A stretch of 51,235 nucleotides of DNA from a virus, in the IMG/VR virus record IMGVR_UViG_3300050821_002043, positions 1 through 51,235 of that record; one strand, written 5' to 3'. This document shows, one piece after another, positions 15,727 to 24,293 of this stretch. Position 1 is the first letter of the stretch; every line of letters starts with the position of its first letter. Made by a program: the position numbers and the translations under genes. The notes beneath the pieces are model-generated. The model saw nothing but the letters and a program-made list of their open reading frames with translations, was not told the origin of the DNA and ran no database searches.

Positions 15727-16479
15727 TTAGTAACCAACGAACTGACAAATGCAGCACGCCCGGTAAGGAGGTAAAGTAGGCACAGCCGTTTGTGGCACGG
15801 GCGGGGTACCGCTAGGGTCTGACCCGAAATTCGCGAGTGTAATTGTATTAACGATGCTGGTATCAGTTTTTCCGGTAACAACCCCGGTTTTGGGAGTGTT
15901 ATTGTTGGTAGTAACAATCTCATCCCCGGTTAACTGAACCTTCATGTTGGGCAGATCGGTGTTCTTAATAGCGTAGGTAGAAGACCCACCTGACTTGGTA
16001 GCTCCACCTGTTACGTTAGTCTGCCATCCAGCGTTGTAGCCGCTAATTGGGGTGTTATCCATCCGGCCAAATACCGGGAATTGGTCTGACCAGTTATCCG
16101 TTCCGTTATTACCGTTACAAATAGCCCACCCATCCCAATCGCTACCAATTATCCCTAGTCCAGAGTTATCAAAAAACGCAGTCGGATCACCCCTAAACAT
16201 TCGTAGCTCAGAAGGGTTGCCGGAGTAAAACTTTCTCCAGTTACCACTATAAAACAGGAATAAACCAAGAGGACGACCGTTACCGTCTGTTTTTAGCCAA
16301 GCTTTGTCCTGGTCTCCTACTGCTGGGGTAGTAGAGCTAATAACATACGGTGTAAACGGCCCACCAGATACCGCCTCTGCTAGCGAAAGGCTATTTAGAA
16401 GAGTAACTAGATCAGCAACCGAAGTCGGGTTAGCGTTCGGGTCTGGATTTCCGAACTGGCAAGTGACAGTGGCGCTCAT
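15727..16479 (-). CDS. Tail-collar-domain fibre protein (250 aa)
   Basis: The segment WDGWAICNGNNGTDNWSDQFPVFG (about residues 114-138) matches the phage tail collar motif GW..CdG..GtpdlrdrF, followed by a Gly/Ser/Thr-rich distal part and a Cys-containing C-terminus. It would be a short fibre or receptor-binding accessory. ATGA overlap with the upstream 585-aa gene. Confidence 0.65.
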   Translation of the reverse strand: MSATVTCQFGNPDPNANPTSVADLVTLLNSLSLAEAVSGGPFTPYVISSTTPAVGDQDKAWLKTDGNGRPLGLFLFYSGNWRKFYSGNPSELRMFRGDPTAFFDNSGLGIIGSDWDGWAICNGNNGTDNWSDQFPVFGRMDNTPISGYNAGWQTNVTGGATKSGGSSTYAIKNTDLPNMKVQLTGDEIVTTNNNTPKTGVVTGKTDTSIVNTITLANFGSDPSGTPPVPQTAVPTLPPYRACCICQFVGY

Positions 16480-18233
16480 TTCTGGTTCCTCTTGGATTTC
16501 TCTACCATTCTCAGATCGCTAATTCTAAATCGGTTAAGGCTCATGTACCCAGTCCATTGCAACTTAGCATGAATTTCGTACGCTCGCTTTAAATCTCTAC
16601 CCGTACTACTATCAGTCCCTACGTCTGGACGCATTAACCCAAACCGGGGCTGGAATCCTTCCCGTAAAGTAGGAGTACCGTTGGAAATCTGTCCTACAGA
16701 CCCAATAGGGGTAATTGTTGGAAGCGGGTATTTATCTTGCGTCTGCCACGGTAACCAGCTGGGGTAGTTGTCCGGTTTATACCAAGCCTCAAAAGTGGTG
16801 TTTTCTTTTACGTTATCTACCCAGACATCAGCCCCTATAAAAGTGTTCTCATTAAAGTATTGCTGGGAAGTAAACGATTTTGGCACCACGTAACTAACAA
16901 TCGGGCCACTTGTATCACTGGTAGAATCAAAGTCTATCTCGTAAATACAGTTAAACCCGTCATCATCCAGTCCAAAAGCAAACGCGCGGTGTTCCCCAGC
17001 AAAGATGCCTTCGACTAATTGGGTGATCTTTATTCCGCTCCAATGCCCATCCCAGGATGGTTTCTGGGTCTGACCGAAACTCGATAGAATATCAAAATCC
17101 AGGGATAGAATCCCGTTATGATACGGTTTACCGTTGTTCCAGATCGGGGTAGCGGTTGCGATTAGTCGATTATTGAAATGAATCGAGGAAGTAAACTCTA
17201 GTAGTACCGGAGTTTCAACGTCCACATAATTACTTACTTCTGTTGAAAGCGGTAATTGAAACCAACCCCTGGCTTCTGCTCTGGCCTGCCGGTATGTTCT
17301 CCAACCATCCCCTGCCCTAAACCAGATATCCCCGTTAACCGCCGTAAAGGCCCTGTGGCCGCGTCCGCCGACTTCGATTAGCGCCATCACCTGGAATTGG
17401 CTTTGTTTCCATTGGCTGCGCTCAAGGTTTAGAAAGAATGATGCTGCTCCCTTTTCGGCAAAAGCGAATAACTGCCCTTGCCCCATTGATGTGTCTTGTT
17501 CGGGAACAAATGCCAGCCCCTTGCAATGACCCATCGTGAACGGCAAAGAAGCAGCACCACCTTCCGAGCGGAAGTTTGTTTCGGTAAATTGTAGAACGCT
17601 TAACCCCGGTTCTCCAGTATGGCTACCGTATAGGTCGCCGAAGTAAATATCCCTAAAATTCTTTCCTACTAGAACAATCCTGCCCATCCCGTAGGCCATG
17701 ATTGTTCCGGTAAATATCTCGTCCTTATTAGCCCTGCGAGCGGTTACCCCGTCAAAAATGATAGGAGCATTTTCTCCGTCCTGAGTGATATGGAATCTGT
17801 CGGCTTGAACCATGTAAGCCTTTTGGATGCTTGGCCTATTCTGGGTGGGCAAATACAGTTCTGTTATATCTATAGATGTTCTACGTGGAACAACTTGGAA
17901 CAATCTTCCGCCGATTGAGACAACAAACATCTCAGTATCAAGCGATGGATCGAAATACGATGCTCCTTGGAATAGTCCTGATTGAAACGCTGCTTGTGAA
18001 CCAACCGGGTTAGCTCCTCCATGACCTCCCTGATCGTCGTAGGTGATATTGTTAGTAAAGTTTCGGCTTAGGAACTTAAACGCTGGCCGGGTAGTAAGTT
18101 CTCCACTCCTACAAATCACGTTTTCCCCGTACTGATACTGATCGTCGTTAATTAGAACAGGGTTACGGCCTGAGTCTTGCCCCCCGGCAAATGATACCGT
18201 TCCATCGTAAATTCTATTTTGATCGACAATCAT
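16476..18233 (-). CDS. Large beta-rich virion protein (585 aa)
   Basis: Begins MIVDQNRIYDGTVSFAGGQD and a segment VICRSGELTTRPAFKFLS. Repeated beta-strand motifs (FHITQDGENAPIIFDGVTARR, GRIVLVGKNFRDIYFGDLYG, AFTAVNGDIWFRAGDGWRTYRQ) suggest a propeller or stacked-beta fold, as seen in a recurrent podovirus tail/stabilisation protein described only as hypothetical. Four-base overlaps on both sides embed it in the late unit. Confidence 0.5.
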   Translation of the reverse strand: MIVDQNRIYDGTVSFAGGQDSGRNPVLINDDQYQYGENVICRSGELTTRPAFKFLSRNFTNNITYDDQGGHGGANPVGSQAAFQSGLFQGASYFDPSLDTEMFVVSIGGRLFQVVPRRTSIDITELYLPTQNRPSIQKAYMVQADRFHITQDGENAPIIFDGVTARRANKDEIFTGTIMAYGMGRIVLVGKNFRDIYFGDLYGSHTGEPGLSVLQFTETNFRSEGGAASLPFTMGHCKGLAFVPEQDTSMGQGQLFAFAEKGAASFFLNLERSQWKQSQFQVMALIEVGGRGHRAFTAVNGDIWFRAGDGWRTYRQARAEARGWFQLPLSTEVSNYVDVETPVLLEFTSSIHFNNRLIATATPIWNNGKPYHNGILSLDFDILSSFGQTQKPSWDGHWSGIKITQLVEGIFAGEHRAFAFGLDDDGFNCIYEIDFDSTSDTSGPIVSYVVPKSFTSQQYFNENTFIGADVWVDNVKENTTFEAWYKPDNYPSWLPWQTQDKYPLPTITPIGSVGQISNGTPTLREGFQPRFGLMRPDVGTDSSTGRDLKRAYEIHAKLQWTGYMSLNRFRISDLRMVEKSKRNQK

Positions 18234-18583
18234 GGTGAAGTTGGCCCATCGTACTCTCCATTAGATATATCGGAATCAAGATGAGAAATCTCATAGGCTA
18301 AGGCTGTAACGTAACGAATGCTACCCGGAGGAGTAGCTCCTGTATCGAACGAACCCGAATTACTGCCTATTCGATTCGTATTAAATCCAGCATTATCTCC
18401 AGTATGTTGAGGGGGTTGAGGGGAATGACTATCAATTCTGTAAAAGATATGCGCGTTAGGAGTAGATGATGAAAGAGATACGGTTAATGGCGTATCTCCA
18501 TCAACCGGATCAAATACTACGGTAGCGCACTTGGCTGATTGGCCCGAACTTTGACCTGCTAAAACTGATAATACTCCGCTCAT
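18230..18583 (-). CDS. Chitobiase/beta-sandwich-like small virion protein (117 aa)
   Basis: DGDTPLTVSLSSSTPNAHIFYR followed by IDSHSPQPP resembles the chitobiase C-terminal beta-sandwich motif (T.S...A.I.YT.DGS.P) often attached to extracellular or tail proteins. Probably a tail decoration or fibre accessory. Four-base overlaps on both sides. Confidence 0.5.
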   Translation of the reverse strand: MSGVLSVLAGQSSGQSAKCATVVFDPVDGDTPLTVSLSSSTPNAHIFYRIDSHSPQPPQHTGDNAGFNTNRIGSNSGSFDTGATPPGSIRYVTALAYEISHLDSDISNGEYDGPTSP

Positions 18584-21099
18584 GTTACATTCGCTATTGG
18601 CGTAGCAATCCAGGACGTAGATGTATCCTTTCGAGCAGCCATGCTGCCGTATTGAGCAACGGTACGAGTTCCGGTTAAACCAGAACCCAAAAGAGTCATT
18701 GTATCCGCCGTAATTGCAACACTGAGATTTGCTGGTGACATATTGGTAAACAAAATCACAGTTCCAATCGGATAAGCTACGTTGGCGTTAGAATCTATGG
18801 TGAACGTTCTAGCGTTATTATCCCCAACCGGATGATAGATTTCCTTGCCGCTATCATTTAGAACCGTTGTATAGTTGGCACTCTTTGAGTTCTGGGGAAT
18901 GTGTCGGAAACCAATTAAGGTCGTAATCTCCGGCATCGAATAAGTAAGATTGTCTGCCCCTGCCGTTACAGTTGCGGTTGTTGATGGCGCGGTGAACGTC
19001 CACTTATTGACGCTCGTTGCCGTTGCGACCCCAATAGTCGGAGTAACGAGAGTCGGGCTTGTTGCTAGGACAGAGCTGCCAGTACCAGTTACCGTAGCCG
19101 CAACGGCATTTCCGGCATTATCTCCCCTTAGTGGTAGTAACGTGCTAGCTATTGTGCCGCTGGCAAGAGTCGGAAGTTGCGCGGCAGGTACTTTGGCGGT
19201 TCCATCGAGAGAGGCGTACCCATTAGCCACGCCCTTATTGGCTACGTTCTCTGCCGTGTAACCTAGGGCATTAGAAATTACTGAGCCTGAATATCCTGAT
19301 ACCCCGGAATGAGTTTGGAGTGCCGGATCGCCAGACCCTTCGTTATAAAATAACTGCTTTAGCTTCCCATTCTTATCAAGAACCCGGATATTTCGAATAT
19401 AAAATGTATTTACTCCTGTTTGCGCGGTATCTGTTCCGCGCCATCCGAAGAAGAAATACTGGCTTGTTTTCCCCACCCAAGTTTCTAGTGGGAACTCCCT
19501 TGAATACCATCTACCCCTAGCCCACCATCCGATGTCTGCTCGATCATTTCCGGTATCATCCAACTGACATATTCCATTTTGATCCCGCGCCGGGGAGTTA
19601 CCTGTAGAATCAGAGAATAAAATGTATGACGATGGTCTTGTTGAATTATTTGCATCATCTAGCAGTATCTCGTATTTCAAAACGTCCCCTGTGGCTAAAA
19701 CGTAGTCTCCGCCCGGAGGAGTGTAGGCGTAATACAGGCTACCTCCCGATGAGAAGTTTCCAGTAACTTTAACCGAACCAGTTAGGGCAGAACTTGCGTT
19801 TTCTTTGTTATTGAAATGCAGATGCGTTGCCGTTCCCCATGTTTGGGTAGCAGTACGGAAGTTTCCCCTCCAGTTATTACCCCATTCGTATAGACCATCA
19901 ACATATCCCGGCTGAATTGGCTGGTAATAGTGTCCGCTAGCCATTCCGGTAGCGGTGTTACCGAAAATCTGGATGTTGGTAGCTGGCGTATCAGCGCCAG
20001 TTATTTTTACAAAAGAAGTATCGGTAGTGGATGTGCCGAAGTCAGCAGTGCAATCCGAAATCGTAATGTCGTCGTAAATGTATCCGTTCGATCCTTCAAT
20101 ATCTAGGAAGTATCCGTTTAATCCCGAAGCGTGGCAGTTATGAACTCGAAGGTGGCGGACGTGTCCAGTGTCCATATAGAGAAACCTGTTAGCCCCCGTA
20201 GAAACACAGTTTTCCATTGTAACTCCACCCGTATCTTCCGACGCTCCACCGCTATAGGCTTGATAGGCACTTGTACCATTCGTCATTCCCAAGACGATGT
20301 TATCAATCATCGTTCCTTGGATGCTAGCAGCCTGACCGCTCATGCAAATCATCTGGCCGTAATCGAATCCCGACGCAAAAGTATCGACTAAGCAGTTTTC
20401 TATTAAAGCATTGGTAACTGCCACTTGAACTCCCGCGACTGTCGCCGGAGAAATACCTAAGCCAAATGATTCTGCTCCAGTAGCTAAGTGTCCATACATT
20501 CCAATCAAATGAACCCCGGAAATAACACAATTACTTCCAGTAAGGGCTACACCGTAAGTCTTGAAATCTGAGCTGTTAGCAGCGACCAATACTGCCCCGT
20601 TAGCGTCCACCGTCATATCGCGCACTTCCGCCCCGCTTACGTCCGCAAGTCCCCCGGAAGAAAAAACTTGCGCCTGATGACTCGAACCGTTCCCGCCTAT
20701 AGCGGTTATGCACTTAACAGTTGTAACATTCTTACCAGACCCGATATATTTACACCCCAATTTAACGGAGAATCCAAGGCTTGAAGAACCCTGTTGATAG
20801 GCAGATGTTTGGAATGTTCCAGGCCCAAAATGTACCGTTGTTCCAGTCGATATTCCCCTAAGAACCGTATCTAGTTTTACCGATGTACTGCAATCATAGG
20901 GATCAACTTCTGTCCCCATGCCCTTACCATCAGCCCTAGTAGCACTTAACCAAATCTCTTTAGTCGTGAAGTTGTAAACATCGGTAATCGTAACGTTATC
21001 GAAATTACCCGTCCCGGCAGGGGTATTGGTGAGCTTAAAGCCCTGCATGTCGATGTCGCTTTGGACAAGAGGGTTAAAAAGTGGTTCTCCCCTTGGCAT
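18580..21099 (-). CDS. Tail spike, parallel beta-helix (839 aa)
   Basis: The N-terminus DIDMQGFKLTN is the common tail-fibre attachment motif. Residues ~75-390 form repeated short beta/turn units (GTTVHFGPGTFQTS, GAEVRDMTVDANGAV, LIENCLVDTFASGFDYG, HVRHLRVHNCHASGL, NIQIFGNTATGM) typical of the pectate-lyase-like right-handed beta-helix used by phage depolymerases or adsorption spikes. The distal part is Thr/Ser-rich with LIGFRHIPQNSKSANYTTVLN. Depolymerase activity is not shown. Confidence 0.75.
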   Translation of the reverse strand: MPRGEPLFNPLVQSDIDMQGFKLTNTPAGTGNFDNVTITDVYNFTTKEIWLSATRADGKGMGTEVDPYDCSTSVKLDTVLRGISTGTTVHFGPGTFQTSAYQQGSSSLGFSVKLGCKYIGSGKNVTTVKCITAIGGNGSSHQAQVFSSGGLADVSGAEVRDMTVDANGAVLVAANSSDFKTYGVALTGSNCVISGVHLIGMYGHLATGAESFGLGISPATVAGVQVAVTNALIENCLVDTFASGFDYGQMICMSGQAASIQGTMIDNIVLGMTNGTSAYQAYSGGASEDTGGVTMENCVSTGANRFLYMDTGHVRHLRVHNCHASGLNGYFLDIEGSNGYIYDDITISDCTADFGTSTTDTSFVKITGADTPATNIQIFGNTATGMASGHYYQPIQPGYVDGLYEWGNNWRGNFRTATQTWGTATHLHFNNKENASSALTGSVKVTGNFSSGGSLYYAYTPPGGDYVLATGDVLKYEILLDDANNSTRPSSYILFSDSTGNSPARDQNGICQLDDTGNDRADIGWWARGRWYSREFPLETWVGKTSQYFFFGWRGTDTAQTGVNTFYIRNIRVLDKNGKLKQLFYNEGSGDPALQTHSGVSGYSGSVISNALGYTAENVANKGVANGYASLDGTAKVPAAQLPTLASGTIASTLLPLRGDNAGNAVAATVTGTGSSVLATSPTLVTPTIGVATATSVNKWTFTAPSTTATVTAGADNLTYSMPEITTLIGFRHIPQNSKSANYTTVLNDSGKEIYHPVGDNNARTFTIDSNANVAYPIGTVILFTNMSPANLSVAITADTMTLLGSGLTGTRTVAQYGSMAARKDTSTSWIATPIANVT

Positions 21100-21100
21100 A

Positions 21101-21436
21101 TTACGTGGGCAAAACTTGTACCAGCCATCGCAAATAGCTGTTTGATGTGTCCGGTAGTCCGTTCAATTTGATAGTGAACCCGGTTAAAGAAGTGGCAATA
21201 AATTCGAAATCCAGATTAAGGGCTGGGTTGTCTAGGGTGTTAATAATCTCAGCCTCAACGAAAGAGTATGCGCCTGCCTTAGTAACTTGAAATGTTACAA
21301 CCTTTGTTTGCACGCCCTGAGTAAGCTGAGTTAGTCCCGGCTCTACGTAGGCGAGTGGATTAGTCCCCGGTGGAGCGACAGATATTGGATCAAGTATCTG
21401 GAAATTTGACTCGTCGGTATTGCTGCAAGTTATCAT
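21101..21436 (-). CDS. Hypothetical late virion protein (111 aa)
   Basis: Beta-rich, no recognised family (QTKVVTFQVTKAGAYSFVEAE, LDFEFIATSLTGFTIKLNG). Probably a spike accessory because it directly precedes the spike gene with a one-base gap. Its first codons read MITCSNTDESNF, closely resembling MIDCTTTTEMNL at the start of the adjacent HNH gene. Confidence 0.5.
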   Translation of the reverse strand: MITCSNTDESNFQILDPISVAPPGTNPLAYVEPGLTQLTQGVQTKVVTFQVTKAGAYSFVEAEIINTLDNPALNLDFEFIATSLTGFTIKLNGLPDTSNSYLRWLVQVLPT

Positions 21437-21439
21437 GTT

Positions 21440-22147
21440 TTATGATGGGAGTGTAACGGAGTGAGTTTCCAAAAATGATATAAGCCTTGTATCTACTGGA
21501 TGAGGTCGGTATAGGCGGTCAACATAACTCCATGCGCTGCTATATGAAACTCCCGCCAATCTAGCTAGCTCCGCAGCAGTAGTTCTTTCCCCATCAATTA
21601 AAATACACAGATTATTTGTTTTATTGTTGGCCTGTTCGGTCATTGTAGCCCATCGGCAATTATCTGGAGAGTAACCTTTTGATGTATCAATTCTGTCAAT
21701 AGTATGCCCGTCTGGACGATTACCCATGTCTGCCAAGAAATTTTTGTATCCGTCCTTCCCATTCCATCTGTCACAAACGGTAATTCCTGTGTAGTATTTC
21801 TTATATCTTTCGTGTGTCTTAGTCCCGACCCTGCAACGTTTTTTTATACTGCACCAAGTCTTGTATTCTACGGTTCTCGTCGAATACCCCTTGTAATTGA
21901 CTTCCTTTCTTCTGCATCCGCACGATACCGTTGCTCCTGACCATACTTTGTACCAATGAATGGTTTTAACGGTACCGCAATCGCATCTACATTTGGCTGT
22001 AGCTCTATTCTTAGGAAATATCTCCATAACTGTTAGCTTGTTGTATTTCTTACCAATACAATTTAGCATCGCTATACAGGCAGGAGTTTTTCTTCCTAAA
22101 CGCTGAGGATTTAGATTCATTTCGGTAGTAGTCGTGCAATCAATCAT
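21440..22147 (-). CDS. HNH homing-endonuclease-like protein
   Basis: 235 residues. CRCDCG (53-58) and SCGCRR (75-80) form a zinc knuckle; GHTIDRID (147-154) and GYSPDNCRWAT (158-168) are the HNH signature of phage free-standing homing endonucleases; residues 187-212 (TTAAELARLAGVSYSSAW...) form a C-terminal helix-turn-helix for target recognition. It would nick or cut DNA and promote its own spread. It is wedged between late genes and not itself a virion protein; its N-terminal codons mimic those of the following gene, hinting at how it inserted. Confidence 0.8.
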   Translation of the reverse strand: MIDCTTTTEMNLNPQRLGRKTPACIAMLNCIGKKYNKLTVMEIFPKNRATAKCRCDCGTVKTIHWYKVWSGATVSCGCRRKEVNYKGYSTRTVEYKTWCSIKKRCRVGTKTHERYKKYYTGITVCDRWNGKDGYKNFLADMGNRPDGHTIDRIDTSKGYSPDNCRWATMTEQANNKTNNLCILIDGERTTAAELARLAGVSYSSAWSYVDRLYRPHPVDTRLISFLETHSVTLPS

Positions 22148-22212
22148 GTTAAATTACGCGACAATGCGACGGTCAGAACAAGTCCAACCGCCGCTATTGC
22201 CAAGGGCTTCAT
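22144..22212 (-). CDS. Very small membrane peptide (22 aa)
   Basis: ATG at 22212 overlaps the preceding stop as ATGA, and its own stop overlaps the HNH ATG. The peptide MKPLAIAAVGLVLTVALS... is a single hydrophobic segment. The double overlap and hydrophobicity argue for translation, but the length makes it tentative. Confidence 0.35.
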   Translation of the reverse strand: MKPLAIAAVGLVLTVALSRNLT

Positions 22213-22454
22213 GCCGTTGGGGGAGCTGTCGTAGTTGATACTGGAGCGTCTGGAACCTTGTCGTCAACGACTTTGGCCTGTGCCGCTACATCGTCGATTG
22301 CCGCTTGCAATTCAGGAGTAACGTTACCAGCCGCGTCTGCCGCTGCCTGTAATGTTGCTACCTTATCTAGCAAGGTCTGTGTTTCGGCACCGATCTTTCC
22401 CAACTCAGAACTGATTGTTTTGAGTTGTGCCGCTGCATCGGATTGTGTTGCCAT
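22209..22454 (-). CDS. Helical late protein (81 aa)
   Basis: Starts at ATG 22454 (MATQSDAAAQLKTISSEL). Ala/Asp/Gln-rich with heptad-like periodicity, resembling small coiled-coil phage proteins of unknown role. An alternative GTG start at 22544 would add a 30-residue hydrophobic N-terminus (FFLWLILYRLH) and overlap the upstream gene; in that form it would be membrane-anchored. Which start is used is not settled by the sequence. Confidence 0.5.
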   Translation of the reverse strand: MATQSDAAAQLKTISSELGKIGAETQTLLDKVATLQAAADAAGNVTPELQAAIDDVAAQAKVVDDKVPDAPVSTTTAPPTA

Positions 22455-22540
22455 AATGTGATATACCTTTCTGTTAATCCTATGTAGTCGGTACAGGATA
22501 AGCCATAGGAAGAATATCTCTGTAAAATGTAAAATGTAGT

Positions 22541-22726
22541 TCACGCTGGTTCTGCTTTCTTTACGACCGGCATTTCCACGTTGACCGTGATTTTGATTCC
22601 GTTGAGCATTTCCTGAAACTTAGTCAGTTTATCGTCAAGCATCGTGTCTATCTGTGCGATTCGTGTCTGCATAACAGCATCGATGTTTTTAGTTGCGTGC
22701 TCGATTGAATCAAAGGCGAAGTCCAT
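22541..22726 (-). CDS. Small coiled-coil protein (61 aa)
   Basis: MDFAFDSIEHATKNIDAVMQ... continues as an amphipathic helix to about residue 45, then a short beta-like tail. Unrecognised. Start overlaps the stop of the 51-aa gene upstream (one shared base), consistent with coupled translation. Confidence 0.45.
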   Translation of the reverse strand: MDFAFDSIEHATKNIDAVMQTRIAQIDTMLDDKLTKFQEMLNGIKITVNVEMPVVKKAEPA

Positions 22727-22881
22727 TAGTCTTCCTCAATCTCAACATCTTTCCAGTATCCCAACGGAGGATCGGTTTTAGAGTTTTCGTCAATCCACCA
22801 CTGCCGCAAAACCAGCCGTGGCTTTTCAGGGTCATCGCTTGCCGGACTCCTAAAGAACTTTAAGTAATTTGTTCGTACCAT
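22726..22881 (-). CDS. Small acidic late protein (51 aa)
   Basis: ATG 22881 to TAA 22726-22728. The sequence is rich in Pro, Trp and acidic residues (PRLVLRQWWIDENSKTDPPL, ending EIEED). Unrecognised. Spacing is tight on both sides in the late unit, filling what would otherwise be a 156-base gap. Confidence 0.5.
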   Translation of the reverse strand: MVRTNYLKFFRSPASDDPEKPRLVLRQWWIDENSKTDPPLGYWKDVEIEED

Positions 22882-22882
22882 T

Positions 22883-23428
22883 TTAGAATTTGATCGCAGC
22901 CGCTATTCCGGGGTGAACAATCACTCCATCGAAGTTAGTCCACTTCTCTCCCTCAATGAATGCGTTAACTGAGAACGTATCGTTGCCGTCATGGAATAGA
23001 ACAGCCGTAGCCCCAATTCCAGTAACAGCGTTAGCTACGTTGGTCTGAGAACCAGCTCCACCAAGGGGCATAATTAGCCCCGCCACCGTGAACACGGTAG
23101 GAGTAAGAGGAAGGTTTTTGAGCGTATATTTAGCTCCTATTACGGCTGAAGGTGCCCAGAATGTGTTCCCCAGAAAGTCCACCCTGACACCGGCAAAGGC
23201 GTAATCGCTTACTGGGTACAGTAACGCAGCCCCGAATCCCCACGGCTTATTTACTCCACCTACCTTGATATATGGATCGTAGCTAGGGTAAATAGCCAAG
23301 GACGCTTGGCGGGCAGTAAACATCCCGCTAATGTCTTTTAGGAACGGTTCTGATACTGTCGTAGTGGTATCAGTACCAGCAAAACAGGTTACTGCGATTA
23401 ACGATGCAATTAGAACTAATTTCTTCAT
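22883..23428 (-). CDS. Exported protein, outer-membrane beta-barrel-like (181 aa)
   Basis: Start at ATG 23428, overlapping the previous stop as ATGA; an ORF from 23485 would extend into the lipoprotein gene. The signal peptide is MKKLVLIASLIAVTCFAG. The mature part alternates hydrophobic strands and turns (GFGAALLYPVSDYAFAGVRVDF, APSAVIGAKYTL, FTVAGLIMPLGG) and ends IAAAIKF with terminal Phe, typical of outer-membrane barrels. A phage-encoded barrel could change the infected cell surface or help lysis. Its position beside a lipoprotein and two small membrane proteins suggests an envelope/lysis cluster. Confidence 0.6.
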   Translation of the reverse strand: MKKLVLIASLIAVTCFAGTDTTTTVSEPFLKDISGMFTARQASLAIYPSYDPYIKVGGVNKPWGFGAALLYPVSDYAFAGVRVDFLGNTFWAPSAVIGAKYTLKNLPLTPTVFTVAGLIMPLGGAGSQTNVANAVTGIGATAVLFHDGNDTFSVNAFIEGEKWTNFDGVIVHPGIAAAIKF

Positions 23429-23880
23429 GGTGTAGCTGTCGGAGTTGACGTATGGGTTGAAAAAGGATATGCCGCGTCCTCGCATCCTTCGGCAATAGCC
23501 TCTAGATATTGAGCTGCCAGTTTCGGGTTTCCTTTAAGGTTAGAGTATAGACCAGCGTAGATGGACTGGATGGATGTCCCCAGGGACGCCCATTGACCTA
23601 TGTTGGTGTTCTTTGTGAACAAGGCTACGGTAGCGTTAATTTCATCAGGAGTTGGAACTGTTCCGCTTGCGAATGATCGCAGGCCGTGAGCAATTCCATA
23701 GATGTAATTAGCTACCTTGTTCTGGTCTGCTGGCTTAATCCCGAATGTCAGGGTTGCGTTGCAAACTATTGTCGCTGCAATCTTGGCATTTGCCGGAGTT
23801 GCGTATCCGCCGTTTTGAAGCGTAGAGCAACTTAATAGTGGGATGGCTAATGCGAGTGTAAGTATGGGTTTTAGTTTCAT
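23425..23880 (-). CDS. Predicted lipoprotein (151 aa)
   Basis: Signal peptide MKLKPILTLALAIPLLSCS with lipobox LLSC and lipidated Cys at residue 18. Mature part mostly helical, ending in a Thr/Pro-rich tail. A spanin-like role is possible from the context but the size and composition are not diagnostic. Start directly abuts the 44-aa membrane gene. Confidence 0.6.
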   Translation of the reverse strand: MKLKPILTLALAIPLLSCSTLQNGGYATPANAKIAATIVCNATLTFGIKPADQNKVANYIYGIAHGLRSFASGTVPTPDEINATVALFTKNTNIGQWASLGTSIQSIYAGLYSNLKGNPKLAAQYLEAIAEGCEDAAYPFSTHTSTPTATP

Positions 23881-23883
23881 GTT

Positions 23884-24018
23884 TTATCGTTGAGCAAATG
23901 GCATTAGTGCCAGGATTATTACTGCTATTGGAAGCAGAATAGGTAATCGCTGCGGCCATATCATGCTGCTAACGGCAAGCCCTATTACTGCTATGGTTAA
24001 GAATGCGGATACACTCAT
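23884..24018 (-). CDS. Two-segment membrane peptide, holin-like (44 aa)
   Basis: ATG at 24018 overlaps the previous stop as ATGA. Two hydrophobic segments (FLTIAVIGLAVSSMI and PILLPIAVIILALMPF) separated by WPQRL, then a short polar end. Size, topology and neighbours fit a small holin or other membrane protein; no specific family. Confidence 0.5.
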   Translation of the reverse strand: MSVSAFLTIAVIGLAVSSMIWPQRLPILLPIAVIILALMPFAQR

Positions 24019-24293
24019 GGTTGTTGTCCTTCTGTTGTTACCGGAACTGGTGATTCCGGTTTATTAACTATCTCTGTTTTAATTGGGTCTGGAGTAACGG
24101 TAGTAGTTTGGCTAGGACTTGTTTTAACCAGCATAGAGACAAGACTTCCTATTAATGCAGCCGTAATCTGGGCTAATTCGGATGGAATCTTTTTCTCCGA
24201 ATACGATAATACGCATACCTCAACTACGCACAAAAACGCCGATGCCGCAACAGTGCTTGTAATAACACTTATGGTTGATTTGTTGTCGTTCAT
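24015..24293 (-). CDS. Membrane protein, holin-like (92 aa)
   Basis: Two predicted transmembrane segments (VAASAFLCVVEVCVLSY and LAQITAALIGSLVSMLV) followed by a Thr/Pro-rich hydrophilic C-terminus. Holins often look like this, and the next genes encode another small membrane protein, a lipoprotein and an exported barrel, so lysis is plausible though no endolysin was recognised in the window. ATGA overlap with the upstream gene. Confidence 0.5.
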   Translation of the reverse strand: MNDNKSTISVITSTVAASAFLCVVEVCVLSYSEKKIPSELAQITAALIGSLVSMLVKTSPSQTTTVTPDPIKTEIVNKPESPVPVTTEGQQP

